Of a stretch of 64,000 nt of DNA, positions 22,804 through 36,518 are shown piece after piece. A program made the position numbers and the translations under genes. The stretch lies in assembly GCA_023091665.1 (NCBI GenBank), contig JALJCQ010000020.1, positions 310,001 to 374,000 on the forward strand, given 5' to 3'. Every line of letters starts with the position of its first letter. Position 1 is the first letter of the stretch. This DNA comes from Pythium myriotylum. Lineage: Eukaryota; Oomycota; Peronosporomycetes; Pythiales; Pythiaceae. The notes beneath the pieces were generated by a model. It was not told where the DNA came from and did not search any database. It was given only the letters and a program-made list of their open reading frames with translations.

Positions 22804-23780
22804 ACTCACACGGATACCCCCGCCCAAACACCTCCACAATTAATACTCAACAAAACACACAACACACACAAACGCACAACACACAACACACACTCCAACC
22901 ACAACACAACACAACACACTCACTCCACCAACGTCCAATACCACCTCCCCCATCTCCCAAACCCCCACCCTACATGCGCGCATGGTGTACGTAACCTTCC
23001 AGGCCCTCTCCTTTCCACCGCGTATCTCTCCAATGTGCTCACCGTCGGTTTGGCTCGTCCTCAGCCGAGGTCCATCACCAACCAGTCATCCCACTACACC
23101 CTTCTACAACAAAACAAACGCTGTCTCGTTTGAAACAACCTCGCACTGCCACCCACGCCACCCACGCCACGCCACCGACGCCACCCACGTCGCTTCTCGG
23201 GGGCCTCCCCTTCAGCTCTCCTCCCTTCTCGTGCTTGCCACGTCTACGCCACGCGGTTGGAACCAAACAACCAGCCCACGCGCCGTCGCAATACTTACTC
23301 TCACCCACATCCCAACCAACAAGATGATGGAGACGGAGGACACGACAGCCTCCACATGGAGTGTACACTCGATGCAGAGACAGAGCGTGGAGGTAGCGGG
23401 CTACAGCCAGTCCAACCAGCCCAACACACTGGGTTGGCGTCCTGCGTATGGATATCCTCTTCCGCCAGTCCTCGCCCTCTTGATCGTCGTGTTCTCGGTT
23501 CTGGCCCGGTGCATCGTCCTTGGTGTGGTCTGGCGGGGGTGGATACCTGCTACCTGGTCTACGTTACTCCTCGAGGAGTTTCGGGCTTCGCTGGTGGGTG
23601 GCCGCCCGTGTGGGCGCGGGAGTGCGGTGGAGGTGTGCGTGTGTGTGTGTGCGTGTGTGTGTAAGAGAGGGTGTGTGTGGGTGTGAGGGAGAATGTGTGG
23701 GTGTGGGTGTGAGAGAGGGTGTGTGTGGTGTGTGCGAAGGTGGCAGAAGGTGCTATAATGTGCAAAAAGGTGGAGCAAAG

Positions 23781-23853
23781 TATCAATGGAGGGGATCGAA
23801 CCCTCGATCTCAAGCGTGTGAAGCTTGCGTCCTAACCACTAGACGACACTGAC
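23781..23853 (-). tRNA. trnV-CAC: tRNA-Val (CAC), copy 22
   Basis: Unit 22 (22982-24031, 1,050 bp), two minisatellite copies, C at the dimorphic site. T5 stop at 23764-23768. Confidence 0.93.
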
Positions 23854-24541
23854 ACTCACACGGATACCCCCGCCCAAACACCTCCACAATTAATACTCAA
23901 CAAAACACACAACACACACAAACGCACAACACACAACACACACTCCAACCACAACACAACACAACACACTCACTCCACCAACGTCCAATACCACCTCCCC
24001 CATCTCCCAAACCCCCACCCTACATGCGCGCATGGTGTACGTAACCTTCCAGGCCCTCTCCTTTCCACCGCGTATCTCTCCAATGTGCTCACCGTCGGTT
24101 TGGCTCGTCCTCAGCCGAGGTCCATCACCAACCAGTCATCCCACTACACCCTTCTACAACAAAACAAACGCTGTCTCGTTTGAAACAACCTCGCACTGCC
24201 ACCCACGCCACCCACGCCACGCCACCGACGCCACCCACGTCGCTTCTCGGGGGCCTCCCCTTCAGCTCTCCTCCCTTCTCGTGCTTGCCACGTCTACGCC
24301 ACGCGGTTGGAACCAAACAACCAGCCCACGCGCCGTCGCAATACTTACTCTCACCCACATCCCAACCAACAAGATGATGGAGACGGAGGACACGACAGCC
24401 TCCACATGGAGTGTACACTCGATGCAGAGACAGAGCGTGGAGGTAGCGGGCTACAGCCAGTCCAACCAGCCCAACACACTGGGTTGGCGTCCTGCGTATG
24501 GATATCCTCTTCCGCCAGTCCTCGCCCTCTTGATCGTCGTG

Positions 24542-24583
24542 TTCTCGGTTCTGGCCCGGTGGTTCTCGGTTCTGGCCCGGTGC
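24542..24583. repeat. 21-bp tandem duplication, unit 23
   Basis: Same 21-bp duplication on a two-copy minisatellite background. Confidence 0.93.
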
Positions 24584-24851
24584 ATCGTCCTTGGTGTGGT
24601 CTGGCGGGGGTGGATACCTGCTACCTGGTCTACGTTACTCCTCGAGGAGTTTCGGGCTTCGCTGGTGGGTGGCCGCCCGTGTGGGCGCGGGAGTGCGGTG
24701 GAGGTGTGCGTGTGTGTGTGTGCGTGTGTGTGTAAGAGAGGGTGTGTGTGGGTGTGAGGGAGAATGTGTGGGTGTGGGTGTGAGAGAGGGTGTGTGTGGT
24801 GTGTGCGAAGGTGGCAGAAGGTGCTATAATGTGCAAAAAGGTGGAGCAAAG

Positions 24852-24924
24852 TATCAATGGAGGGGATCGAACCCTCGATCTCAAGCGTGTGAAGCTTGCG
24901 TCCTAACCACTAGACGACACTGAC
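24852..24924 (-). tRNA. trnV-CAC: tRNA-Val (CAC), copy 23
   Basis: Unit 23 (24032-25102, 1,071 bp), two minisatellite copies plus the 21-bp duplication. T5 stop at 24835-24839. Confidence 0.93.
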
Positions 24925-25879
24925 ACTCACACGGATACCCCCGCCCAAACACCTCCACAATTAATACTCAACAAAACACACAACACACACAAACGCACAA
25001 CACACAACACACACTCCAACCACAACACAACACAACACACTCACTCCACCAACGTCCAATACCACCTCCCCCATCTCCCAAACCCCCACCCTACATGCGC
25101 GCATGGTGTACGTAACCTTCCAGGCCCTCTCCTTTCCACCGCGTATCTCTCCAATGTGCTCACCGTCGGTTTGGCTCGTCCTCAGCCGAGGTCCATCACC
25201 AACCAGTCATCCCACTACACCCTTCTACAACAAAACAAACGCTGTCTCGTTTGAAACAACCTCGCACTGCCACCCACGCCACCCACGCCACGCCACCGAC
25301 GCCACCCACGTCGCTTCTCGGGGGCCTCCCCTTCAGCTCTCCTCCCTTCTCGTGCTTGCCACGTCTACGCCACGCGGTTGGAACCAAACAACCAGCCCAC
25401 GCGCCGTCGCAATACTTACTCTCACCCACATCCCAACCAACAAGATGATGGAGACGGAGGACACGACAGCCTCCACATGGAGTGTACACTCGATGCAGAG
25501 ACAGAGCGTGGAGGTAGCGGGCTACAGCCAGTCCAACCAGCCCAACACACTGGGTTGGCGTCCTGCGTATGGATATCCTCTTCCGCCAGTCCTCGCCCTC
25601 TTGATCGTCGTGTTCTCGGTTCTGGCCCGGTGCATCGTCCTTGGTGTGGTCTGGCGGGGGTGGATACCTGCTACCTGGTCTACGTTACTCCTCGAGGAGT
25701 TTCGGGCTTCGCTGGTGGGTGGCCGCCCGTGTGGGCGCGGGAGTGCGGTGGAGGTGTGCGTGTGTGTGGGTGCGTGTGTGTGTGAGGGAGAATGTGTGGG
25801 TGTGGGTGTGAGAGAGGGTGTGTGTGGTGTGTGCGAAGGTGGCAGAAGGTGCTATAATGTGCAAAAAGGTGGAGCAAAG

Positions 25880-25952
25880 TATCAATGGAGGGGATCGAAC
25901 CCTCGATCTCAAGCGTGTGAAGCTTGCGTCCTAACCACTAGACGACACTGAC
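25880..25952 (-). tRNA. trnV-CAC: tRNA-Val (CAC), copy 24
   Basis: Unit 24 (25103-26130, 1,028 bp), two minisatellite copies plus the 22-bp-deleted TG tract. T5 stop at 25863-25867. Confidence 0.93.
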
Positions 25953-26649
25953 ACTCACACGGATACCCCCGCCCAAACACCTCCACAATTAATACTCAAC
26001 AAAACACACAACACACACAAACGCACAACACACAACACACACTCCAACCACAACACAACACAACACACTCACTCCACCAACGTCCAATACCACCTCCCCC
26101 ATCTCCCAAACCCCCACCCTACATGCGCGCATGGTGTACGTAACCTTCCAGGCCCTCTCCTTTCCACCGCGTATCTCTCCAATGTGCTCACCGTCGGTTT
26201 GGCTCGTCCTCAGCCGAGGTCCATCACCAACCAGTCATCCCACTACACCCTTCTACAACAAAACAAACGCTGTCTCGTTTGAAACAACCTCGCACTGCCA
26301 CCCACGCCACCCACGCCACCCACGCCACGCCACCGACGCCACCCACGTCGCTTCTCGGGGGCCTCCCCTTCAGCTCTCCTCCCTTCTCGTGCTTGCCACG
26401 TCTACGCCACGCGGTTGGAACCAAACAACCAGCCCACGCGCCGTCGCAATACTTACTCTCACCCACATCCCAACCAACAAGATGATGGAGACGGAGGACA
26501 CGACAGCCTCCACATGGAGTGTACACTCGATGCAGAGACAGAGCGTGGAGGTAGCGGGCTACAGCCAGTCCAACCAGCCCAACACACTGGGTTGGCGTCC
26601 TGCGTATGGATATCCTCTTCCGCCAGTCCTCGCCCTCTTGATCGTCGTG

Positions 26650-26691
26650 TTCTCGGTTCTGGCCCGGTGGTTCTCGGTTCTGGCCCGGTGC
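26650..26691. repeat. 21-bp tandem duplication, unit 25
   Basis: Same 21-bp duplication on a three-copy minisatellite background. Confidence 0.93.
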
Positions 26692-26959
26692 ATCGTCCTT
26701 GGTGTGGTCTGGCGGGGGTGGATACCTGCTACCTGGTCTACGTTACTCCTCGAGGAGTTTCGGGCTTCGCTGGTGGGTGGCCGCCCGTGTGGGCGCGGGA
26801 GTGCGGTGGAGGTGTGCGTGTGTGTGTGTGCGTGTGTGTGTAAGAGAGGGTGTGTGTGGGTGTGAGGGAGAATGTGTGGGTGTGGGTGTGAGAGAGGGTG
26901 TGTGTGGTGTGTGCGAAGGTGGCAGAAGGTGCTATAATGTGCAAAAAGGTGGAGCAAAG

Positions 26960-27032
26960 TATCAATGGAGGGGATCGAACCCTCGATCTCAAGCGTGTGA
27001 AGCTTGCGTCCTAACCACTAGACGACACTGAC
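26960..27032 (-). tRNA. trnV-CAC: tRNA-Val (CAC), copy 25
   Basis: Unit 25 (26131-27210, 1,080 bp), 21-bp duplication, three minisatellite copies. T5 stop at 26943-26947. Confidence 0.93.
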
Positions 27033-28018
27033 ACTCACACGGATACCCCCGCCCAAACACCTCCACAATTAATACTCAACAAAACACACAACACACACAA
27101 ACGCACAACACACAACACACACTCCAACCACAACACAACACAACACACTCACTCCACCAACGTCCAATACCACCTCCCCCATCTCCCAAACCCCCACCCT
27201 ACATGCGCGCATGGTGTACGTAACCTTCCAGGCCCTCTCCTTTCCACCGCGTATCTCTCCAATGTGCTCACCGTCGGTTTGGCTCGTCCTCAGCCGAGGT
27301 CCATCACCAACCAGTCATCCCACTACACCCTTCTACAACAAAACAAACGCTGTCTCGTTTGAAACAACCTCGCACTGCCACCCACGCCACCCACGCCACC
27401 CACGCCACGCCACCGACGCCACCCACGTCGCTTCTCGGGGGCCTCCCCTTCAGCTCTCCTCCCTTCTCGTGCTTGCCACGTCTACGCCACGCGGTTGGAA
27501 CCAAACAACCAGCCCACGCGCCGTCGCAATACTTACTCTCACCCACATCCCAACCAACAAGATGATGGAGACGGAGGACACGACAGCCTCCACATGGAGT
27601 GTACACTCGATGCAGAGACAGAGCGTGGAGGTAGCGGGCTACAGCCAGTCCAACCAGCCCAACACACTGGGTTGGCGTCCTGCGTATGGATATCCTCTTC
27701 CGCCAGTCCTCGCCCTCTTGATCGTCGTGTTCTCGGTTCTGGCCCGGTGCATCGTCCTTGGTGTGGTCTGGCGGGGGTGGATACCTGCTACCTGGTCTAC
27801 GTTACTCCTCGAGGAGTTTCGGGCTTCGCTGGTGGGTGGCCGCCCGTGTGGGCGCGGGAGTGCGGTGGAGGTGTGCGTGTGTGTGTGTGCGTGTGTGTGT
27901 AAGAGAGGGTGTGTGTGGGTGTGAGGGAGAATGTGTGGGTGTGGGTGTGAGAGAGGGTGTGTGTGGTGTGTGCGAAGGTGGCAGAAGGTGCTATAATGTG
28001 CAAAAAGGTGGAGCAAAG

Positions 28019-28091
28019 TATCAATGGAGGGGATCGAACCCTCGATCTCAAGCGTGTGAAGCTTGCGTCCTAACCACTAGACGACACTGAC
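28019..28091 (-). tRNA. trnV-CAC: tRNA-Val (CAC), copy 26
   Basis: Unit 26 (27211-28269), basic 1,059-bp form. T5 stop at 28002-28006. Confidence 0.93.
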
Positions 28092-29077
28092 ACTCACACG
28101 GATACCCCCGCCCAAACACCTCCACAATTAATACTCAACAAAACACACAACACACACAAACGCACAACACACAACACACACTCCAACCACAACACAACAC
28201 AACACACTCACTCCACCAACGTCCAATACCACCTCCCCCATCTCCCAAACCCCCACCCTACATGCGCGCATGGTGTACGTAACCTTCCAGGCCCTCTCCT
28301 TTCCACCGCGTATCTCTCCAATGTGCTCACCGTCGGTTTGGCTCGTCCTCAGCCGAGGTCCATCACCAACCAGTCATCCCACTACACCCTTCTACAACAA
28401 AACAAACGCTGTCTCGTTTGAAACAACCTCGCACTGCCACCCACGCCACCCACGCCACCCACGCCACGCCACCGACGCCACCCACGTCGCTTCTCGGGGG
28501 CCTCCCCTTCAGCTCTCCTCCCTTCTCGTGCTTGCCACGTCTACGCCACGCGGTTGGAACCAAACAACCAGCCCACGCGCCGTCGCAATACTTACTCTCA
28601 CCCACATCCCAACCAACAAGATGATGGAGACGGAGGACACGACAGCCTCCACATGGAGTGTACACTCGATGCAGAGACAGAGCGTGGAGGTAGCGGGCTA
28701 CAGCCAGTCCAACCAGCCCAACACACTGGGTTGGCGTCCTGCGTATGGATATCCTCTTCCGCCAGTCCTCGCCCTCTTGATCGTCGTGTTCTCGGTTCTG
28801 GCCCGGTGCATCGTCCTTGGTGTGGTCTGGCGGGGGTGGATACCTGCTACCTGGTCTACGTTACTCCTCGAGGAGTTTCGGGCTTCGCTGGTGGGTGGCC
28901 GCCCGTGTGGGCGCGGGAGTGCGGTGGAGGTGTGCGTGTGTGTGTGTGCGTGTGTGTGTAAGAGAGGGTGTGTGTGGGTGTGAGGGAGAATGTGTGGGTG
29001 TGGGTGTGAGAGAGGGTGTGTGTGGTGTGTGCGAAGGTGGCAGAAGGTGCTATAATGTGCAAAAAGGTGGAGCAAAG

Positions 29078-29150
29078 TATCAATGGAGGGGATCGAACCC
29101 TCGATCTCAAGCGTGTGAAGCTTGCGTCCTAACCACTAGACGACACTGAC
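29078..29150 (-). tRNA. trnV-CAC: tRNA-Val (CAC), copy 27
   Basis: Unit 27 (28270-29328), basic 1,059-bp form. T5 stop at 29061-29065. Confidence 0.93.
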
Positions 29151-30136
29151 ACTCACACGGATACCCCCGCCCAAACACCTCCACAATTAATACTCAACAA
29201 AACACACAACACACACAAACGCACAACACACAACACACACTCCAACCACAACACAACACAACACACTCACTCCACCAACGTCCAATACCACCTCCCCCAT
29301 CTCCCAAACCCCCACCCTACATGCGCGCATGGTGTACGTAACCTTCCAGGCCCTCTCCTTTCCACCGCGTATCTCTCCAATGTGCTCACCGTCGGTTTGG
29401 CTCGTCCTCAGCCGAGGTCCATCACCAACCAGTCATCCCACTACACCCTTCTACAACAAAACAAACGCTGTCTCGTTTGAAACAACCTCGCACTGCCACC
29501 CACGCCACCCACGCCACCCACGCCACGCCACCGACGCCACCCACGTCGCTTCTCGGGGGCCTCCCCTTCAGCTCTCCTCCCTTCTCGTGCTTGCCACGTC
29601 TACGCCACGCGGTTGGAACCAAACAACCAGCCCACGCGCCGTCGCAATACTTACTCTCACCCACATCCCAACCAACAAGATGATGGAGACGGAGGACACG
29701 ACAGCCTCCACATGGAGTGTACACTCGATGCAGAGACAGAGCGTGGAGGTAGCGGGCTACAGCCAGTCCAACCAGCCCAACACACTGGGTTGGCGTCCTG
29801 CGTATGGATATCCTCTTCCGCCAGTCCTCGCCCTCTTGATCGTCGTGTTCTCGGTTCTGGCCCGGTGCATCGTCCTTGGTGTGGTCTGGCGGGGGTGGAT
29901 ACCTGCTACCTGGTCTACGTTACTCCTCGAGGAGTTTCGGGCTTCGCTGGTGGGTGGCCGCCCGTGTGGGCGCGGGAGTGCGGTGGAGGTGTGCGTGTGT
30001 GTGTGTGCGTGTGTGTGTAAGAGAGGGTGTGTGTGGGTGTGAGGGAGAATGTGTGGGTGTGGGTGTGAGAGAGGGTGTGTGTGGTGTGTGCGAAGGTGGC
30101 AGAAGGTGCTATAATGTGCAAAAAGGTGGAGCAAAG

Positions 30137-30209
30137 TATCAATGGAGGGGATCGAACCCTCGATCTCAAGCGTGTGAAGCTTGCGTCCTAACCACTAGAC
30201 GACACTGAC
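30137..30209 (-). tRNA. trnV-CAC: tRNA-Val (CAC), copy 28
   Basis: Unit 28 (29329-30387), basic 1,059-bp form; third of a run of three. T5 stop at 30120-30124. Confidence 0.93.
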
Positions 30210-31173
30210 ACTCACACGGATACCCCCGCCCAAACACCTCCACAATTAATACTCAACAAAACACACAACACACACAAACGCACAACACACAACACACACT
30301 CCAACCACAACACAACACAACACACTCACTCCACCAACGTCCAATACCACCTCCCCCATCTCCCAAACCCCCACCCTACATGCGCGCATGGTGTACGTAA
30401 CCTTCCAGGCCCTCTCCTTTCCACCGCGTATCTCTCCAATGTGCTCACCGTCGGTTTGGCTCGTCCTCAGCCGAGGTCCATCACCAACCAGTCATCCCAC
30501 TACACCCTTCTACAACAAAACAAACGCTGTCTCGTTTGAAACAACCTCGCACTGCCACCCACGCCACCCACGCCACCCACGCCACGCCACCGACGCCACC
30601 CACGTCGCTTCTCGGGGGCCTCCCCTTCAGCTCTCCTCCCTTCTCGTGCTTGCCACGTCTACGCCACGCGGTTGGAACCAAACAACCAGCCCACGCGCCG
30701 TCGCAATACTTACTCTCACCCACATCCCAACCAACAAGATGATGGAGACGGAGGACACGACAGCCTCCACATGGAGTGTACACTCGATGCAGAGACAGAG
30801 CGTGGAGGTAGCGGGCTACAGCCAGTCCAACCAGCCCAACACACTGGGTTGGCGTCCTGCGTATGGATATCCTCTTCCGCCAGTCCTCGCCCTCTTGATC
30901 GTCGTGTTCTCGGTTCTGGCCCGGTGCATCGTCCTTGGTGTGGTCTGGCGGGGGTGGATACCTGCTACCTGGTCTACGTTACTCCTCGAGGAGTTTCGGG
31001 CTTCGCTGGTGGGTGGCCGCCCGTGTGGGCGCGGGAGTGCGGTGGAGGTGTGCGTGTGTGTGGGTGCGTGTGTGTGTGAGGGAGAATGTGTGGGTGTGGG
31101 TGTGAGAGAGGGTGTGTGTGGTGTGTGCGAAGGTGGCAGAAGGTGCTATAATGTGCAAAAAGGTGGAGCAAAG

Positions 31174-31246
31174 TATCAATGGAGGGGATCGAACCCTCGA
31201 TCTCAAGCGTGTGAAGCTTGCGTCCTAACCACTAGACGACACTGAC
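31174..31246 (-). tRNA. trnV-CAC: tRNA-Val (CAC), copy 29
   Basis: Unit 29 (30388-31424, 1,037 bp), 22-bp-deleted TG tract. T5 stop at 31157-31161. Confidence 0.93.
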
Positions 31247-32210
31247 ACTCACACGGATACCCCCGCCCAAACACCTCCACAATTAATACTCAACAAAACA
31301 CACAACACACACAAACGCACAACACACAACACACACTCCAACCACAACACAACACAACACACTCACTCCACCAACGTCCAATACCACCTCCCCCATCTCC
31401 CAAACCCCCACCCTACATGCGCGCATGGTGTACGTAACCTTCCAGGCCCTCTCCTTTCCACCGCGTATCTCTCCAATGTGCTCACCGTCGGTTTGGCTCG
31501 TCCTCAGCCGAGGTCCATCACCAACCAGTCATCCCACTACACCCTTCTACAACAAAACAAACGCTGTCTCGTTTGAAACAACCTCGCACTGCCACCCACG
31601 CCACCCACGCCACCCACGCCACGCCACCGACGCCACCCACGTCGCTTCTCGGGGGCCTCCCCTTCAGCTCTCCTCCCTTCTCGTGCTTGCCACGTCTACG
31701 CCACGCGGTTGGAACCAAACAACCAGCCCACGCGCCGTCGCAATACTTACTCTCACCCACATCCCAACCAACAAGATGATGGAGACGGAGGACACGACAG
31801 CCTCCACATGGAGTGTACACTCGATGCAGAGACAGAGCGTGGAGGTAGCGGGCTACAGCCAGTCCAACCAGCCCAACACACTGGGTTGGCGTCCTGCGTA
31901 TGGATATCCTCTTCCGCCAGTCCTCGCCCTCTTGATCGTCGTGTTCTCGGTTCTGGCCCGGTGCATCGTCCTTGGTGTGGTCTGGCGGGGGTGGATACCT
32001 GCTACCTGGTCTACGTTACTCCTCGAGGAGTTTCGGGCTTCGCTGGTGGGTGGCCGCCCGTGTGGGCGCGGGAGTGCGGTGGAGGTGTGCGTGTGTGTGG
32101 GTGCGTGTGTGTGTGAGGGAGAATGTGTGGGTGTGGGTGTGAGAGAGGGTGTGTGTGGTGTGTGCGAAGGTGGCAGAAGGTGCTATAATGTGCAAAAAGG
32201 TGGAGCAAAG

Positions 32211-32283
32211 TATCAATGGAGGGGATCGAACCCTCGATCTCAAGCGTGTGAAGCTTGCGTCCTAACCACTAGACGACACTGAC
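32211..32283 (-). tRNA. trnV-CAC: tRNA-Val (CAC), copy 30
   Basis: Unit 30 (31425-32461, 1,037 bp), same class as unit 29, its immediate neighbour. T5 stop at 32194-32198. Confidence 0.93.
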
Positions 32284-33269
32284 ACTCACACGGATACCCC
32301 CGCCCAAACACCTCCACAATTAATACTCAACAAAACACACAACACACACAAACGCACAACACACAACACACACTCCAACCACAACACAACACAACACACT
32401 CACTCCACCAACGTCCAATACCACCTCCCCCATCTCCCAAACCCCCACCCTACATGCGCGCATGGTGTACGTAACCTTCCAGGCCCTCTCCTTTCCACCG
32501 CGTATCTCTCCAATGTGCTCACCGTCGGTTTGGCTCGTCCTCAGCCGAGGTCCATCACCAACCAGTCATCCCACTACACCCTTCTACAACAAAACAAACG
32601 CTGTCTCGTTTGAAACAACCTCGCACTGCCACCCACGCCACCCACGCCACCCACGCCACGCCACCGACGCCACCCACGTCGCTTCTCGGGGGCCTCCCCT
32701 TCAGCTCTCCTCCCTTCTCGTGCTTGCCACGTCTACGCCACGCGGTTGGAACCAAACAACCAGCCCACGCGCCGTCGCAATACTTACTCTCACCCACATC
32801 CCAACCAACAAGATGATGGAGACGGAGGACACGACAGCCTCCACATGGAGTGTACACTCGATGCAGAGACAGAGCGTGGAGGTAGCGGGCTACAGCCAGT
32901 CCAACCAGCCCAACACACTGGGTTGGCGTCCTGCGTATGGATATCCTCTTCCGCCAGTCCTCGCCCTCTTGATCGTCGTGTTCTCGGTTCTGGCCCGGTG
33001 CATCGTCCTTGGTGTGGTCTGGCGGGGGTGGATACCTGCTACCTGGTCTACGTTACTCCTCGAGGAGTTTCGGGCTTCGCTGGTGGGTGGCCGCCCGTGT
33101 GGGCGCGGGAGTGCGGTGGAGGTGTGCGTGTGTGTGTGTGCGTGTGTGTGTAAGAGAGGGTGTGTGTGGGTGTGAGGGAGAATGTGTGGGTGTGGGTGTG
33201 AGAGAGGGTGTGTGTGGTGTGTGCGAAGGTGGCAGAAGGTGCTATAATGTGCAAAAAGGTGGAGCAAAG

Positions 33270-33342
33270 TATCAATGGAGGGGATCGAACCCTCGATCTC
33301 AAGCGTGTGAAGCTTGCGTCCTAACCACTAGACGACACTGAC
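33270..33342 (-). tRNA. trnV-CAC: tRNA-Val (CAC), copy 31
   Basis: Unit 31 (32462-33520), basic 1,059-bp form. T5 stop at 33253-33257. Confidence 0.93.
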
Positions 33343-34328
33343 ACTCACACGGATACCCCCGCCCAAACACCTCCACAATTAATACTCAACAAAACACACA
33401 ACACACACAAACGCACAACACACAACACACACTCCAACCACAACACAACACAACACACTCACTCCACCAACGTCCAATACCACCTCCCCCATCTCCCAAA
33501 CCCCCACCCTACATGCGCGCATGGTGTACGTAACCTTCCAGGCCCTCTCCTTTCCACCGCGTATCTCTCCAATGTGCTCACCGTCGGTTTGGCTCGTCCT
33601 CAGCCGAGGTCCATCACCAACCAGTCATCCCACTACACCCTTCTACAACAAAACAAACGCTGTCTCGTTTGAAACAACCTCGCACTGCCACCCACGCCAC
33701 CCACGCCACCCACGCCACGCCACCGACGCCACCCACGTCGCTTCTCGGGGGCCTCCCCTTCAGCTCTCCTCCCTTCTCGTGCTTGCCACGTCTACGCCAC
33801 GCGGTTGGAACCAAACAACCAGCCCACGCGCCGTCGCAATACTTACTCTCACCCACATCCCAACCAACAAGATGATGGAGACGGAGGACACGACAGCCTC
33901 CACATGGAGTGTACACTCGATGCAGAGACAGAGCGTGGAGGTAGCGGGCTACAGCCAGTCCAACCAGCCCAACACACTGGGTTGGCGTCCTGCGTATGGA
34001 TATCCTCTTCCGCCAGTCCTCGCCCTCTTGATCGTCGTGTTCTCGGTTCTGGCCCGGTGCATCGTCCTTGGTGTGGTCTGGCGGGGGTGGATACCTGCTA
34101 CCTGGTCTACGTTACTCCTCGAGGAGTTTCGGGCTTCGCTGGTGGGTGGCCGCCCGTGTGGGCGCGGGAGTGCGGTGGAGGTGTGCGTGTGTGTGTGTGC
34201 GTGTGTGTGTAAGAGAGGGTGTGTGTGGGTGTGAGGGAGAATGTGTGGGTGTGGGTGTGAGAGAGGGTGTGTGTGGTGTGTGCGAAGGTGGCAGAAGGTG
34301 CTATAATGTGCAAAAAGGTGGAGCAAAG

Positions 34329-34401
34329 TATCAATGGAGGGGATCGAACCCTCGATCTCAAGCGTGTGAAGCTTGCGTCCTAACCACTAGACGACACTGA
34401 C
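34329..34401 (-). tRNA. trnV-CAC: tRNA-Val (CAC), copy 32
   Basis: Unit 32 (33521-34579), basic 1,059-bp form. T5 stop at 34312-34316. Confidence 0.93.
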
Positions 34402-35365
34402 ACTCACACGGATACCCCCGCCCAAACACCTCCACAATTAATACTCAACAAAACACACAACACACACAAACGCACAACACACAACACACACTCCAACCAC
34501 AACACAACACAACACACTCACTCCACCAACGTCCAATACCACCTCCCCCATCTCCCAAACCCCCACCCTACATGCGCGCATGGTGTACGTAACCTTCCAG
34601 GCCCTCTCCTTTCCACCGCGTATCTCTCCAATGTGCTCACCGTCGGTTTGGCTCGTCCTCAGCCGAGGTCCATCACCAACCAGTCATCCCACTACACCCT
34701 TCTACAACAAAACAAACGCTGTCTCGTTTGAAACAACCTCGCACTGCCACCCACGCCACCCACGCCACCCACGCCACGCCACCGACGCCACCCACGTCGC
34801 TTCTCGGGGGCCTCCCCTTCAGCTCTCCTCCCTTCTCGTGCTTGCCACGTCTACGCCACGCGGTTGGAACCAAACAACCAGCCCACGCGCCGTCGCAATA
34901 CTTACTCTCACCGACATCCCAACCAACAAGATGATGGAGACGGAGGACACGACAGCCTCCACATGGAGTGTACACTCGATGCAGAGACAGAGCGTGGAGG
35001 TAGCGGGCTACAGCCAGTCCAACCAGCCCAACACACTGGGTTGGCGTCCTGCGTATGGATATCCTCTTCCGCCAGTCCTCGCCCTCTTGATCGTCGTGTT
35101 CTCGGTTCTGGCCCGGTGCATCGTCCTTGGTGTGGTCTGGCGGGGGTGGATACCTGCTACCTGGTCTACGTTACTCCTCGAGGAGTTTCGGGCTTCGCTG
35201 GTGGGTGGCCGCCCGTGTGGGCGCGGGAGTGCGGTGGAGGTGTGCGTGTGTGTGGGTGCGTGTGTGTGTGAGGGAGAATGTGTGGGTGTGGGTGTGAGAG
35301 AGGGTGTGTGTGGTGTGTGCGAAGGTGGCAGAAGGTGCTATAATGTGCAAAAAGGTGGAGCAAAG

Positions 35366-35438
35366 TATCAATGGAGGGGATCGAACCCTCGATCTCAAGC
35401 GTGTGAAGCTTGCGTCCTAACCACTAGACGACACTGAC
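35366..35438 (-). tRNA. trnV-CAC: tRNA-Val (CAC), copy 33
   Basis: Unit 33 (34580-35616, 1,037 bp), 22-bp-deleted TG tract combined with G at the dimorphic site. T5 stop at 35349-35353. Confidence 0.93.
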
Positions 35439-36135
35439 ACTCACACGGATACCCCCGCCCAAACACCTCCACAATTAATACTCAACAAAACACACAACAC
35501 ACACAAACGCACAACACACAACACACACTCCAACCACAACACAACACAACACACTCACTCCACCAACGTCCAATACCACCTCCCCCATCTCCCAAACCCC
35601 CACCCTACATGCGCGCATGGTGTACGTAACCTTCCAGGCCCTCTCCTTTCCACCGCGTATCTCTCCAATGTGCTCACCGTCGGTTTGGCTCGTCCTCAGC
35701 CGAGGTCCATCACCAACCAGTCATCCCACTACACCCTTCTACAACAAAACAAACGCTGTCTCGTTTGAAACAACCTCGCACTGCCACCCACGCCACCCAC
35801 GCCACCCACGCCACGCCACCGACGCCACCCACGTCGCTTCTCGGGGGCCTCCCCTTCAGCTCTCCTCCCTTCTCGTGCTTGCCACGTCTACGCCACGCGG
35901 TTGGAACCAAACAACCAGCCCACGCGCCGTCGCAATACTTACTCTCACCCACATCCCAACCAACAAGATGATGGAGACGGAGGACACGACAGCCTCCACA
36001 TGGAGTGTACACTCGATGCAGAGACAGAGCGTGGAGGTAGCGGGCTACAGCCAGTCCAACCAGCCCAACACACTGGGTTGGCGTCCTGCGTATGGATATC
36101 CTCTTCCGCCAGTCCTCGCCCTCTTGATCGTCGTG

Positions 36136-36177
36136 TTCTCGGTTCTGGCCCGGTGGTTCTCGGTTCTGGCCCGGTGC
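36136..36177. repeat. 21-bp tandem duplication, unit 34
   Basis: Same 21-bp duplication, in the unit just before the unit 35-36 pair. Confidence 0.93.
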
Positions 36178-36445
36178 ATCGTCCTTGGTGTGGTCTGGCG
36201 GGGGTGGATACCTGCTACCTGGTCTACGTTACTCCTCGAGGAGTTTCGGGCTTCGCTGGTGGGTGGCCGCCCGTGTGGGCGCGGGAGTGCGGTGGAGGTG
36301 TGCGTGTGTGTGTGTGCGTGTGTGTGTAAGAGAGGGTGTGTGTGGGTGTGAGGGAGAATGTGTGGGTGTGGGTGTGAGAGAGGGTGTGTGTGGTGTGTGC
36401 GAAGGTGGCAGAAGGTGCTATAATGTGCAAAAAGGTGGAGCAAAG

Positions 36446-36518
36446 TATCAATGGAGGGGATCGAACCCTCGATCTCAAGCGTGTGAAGCTTGCGTCCTAA
36501 CCACTAGACGACACTGAC
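36446..36518 (-). tRNA. trnV-CAC: tRNA-Val (CAC), copy 34
   Basis: Unit 34 (35617-36696, 1,080 bp), 21-bp duplication. T5 stop at 36429-36433. Confidence 0.93.
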
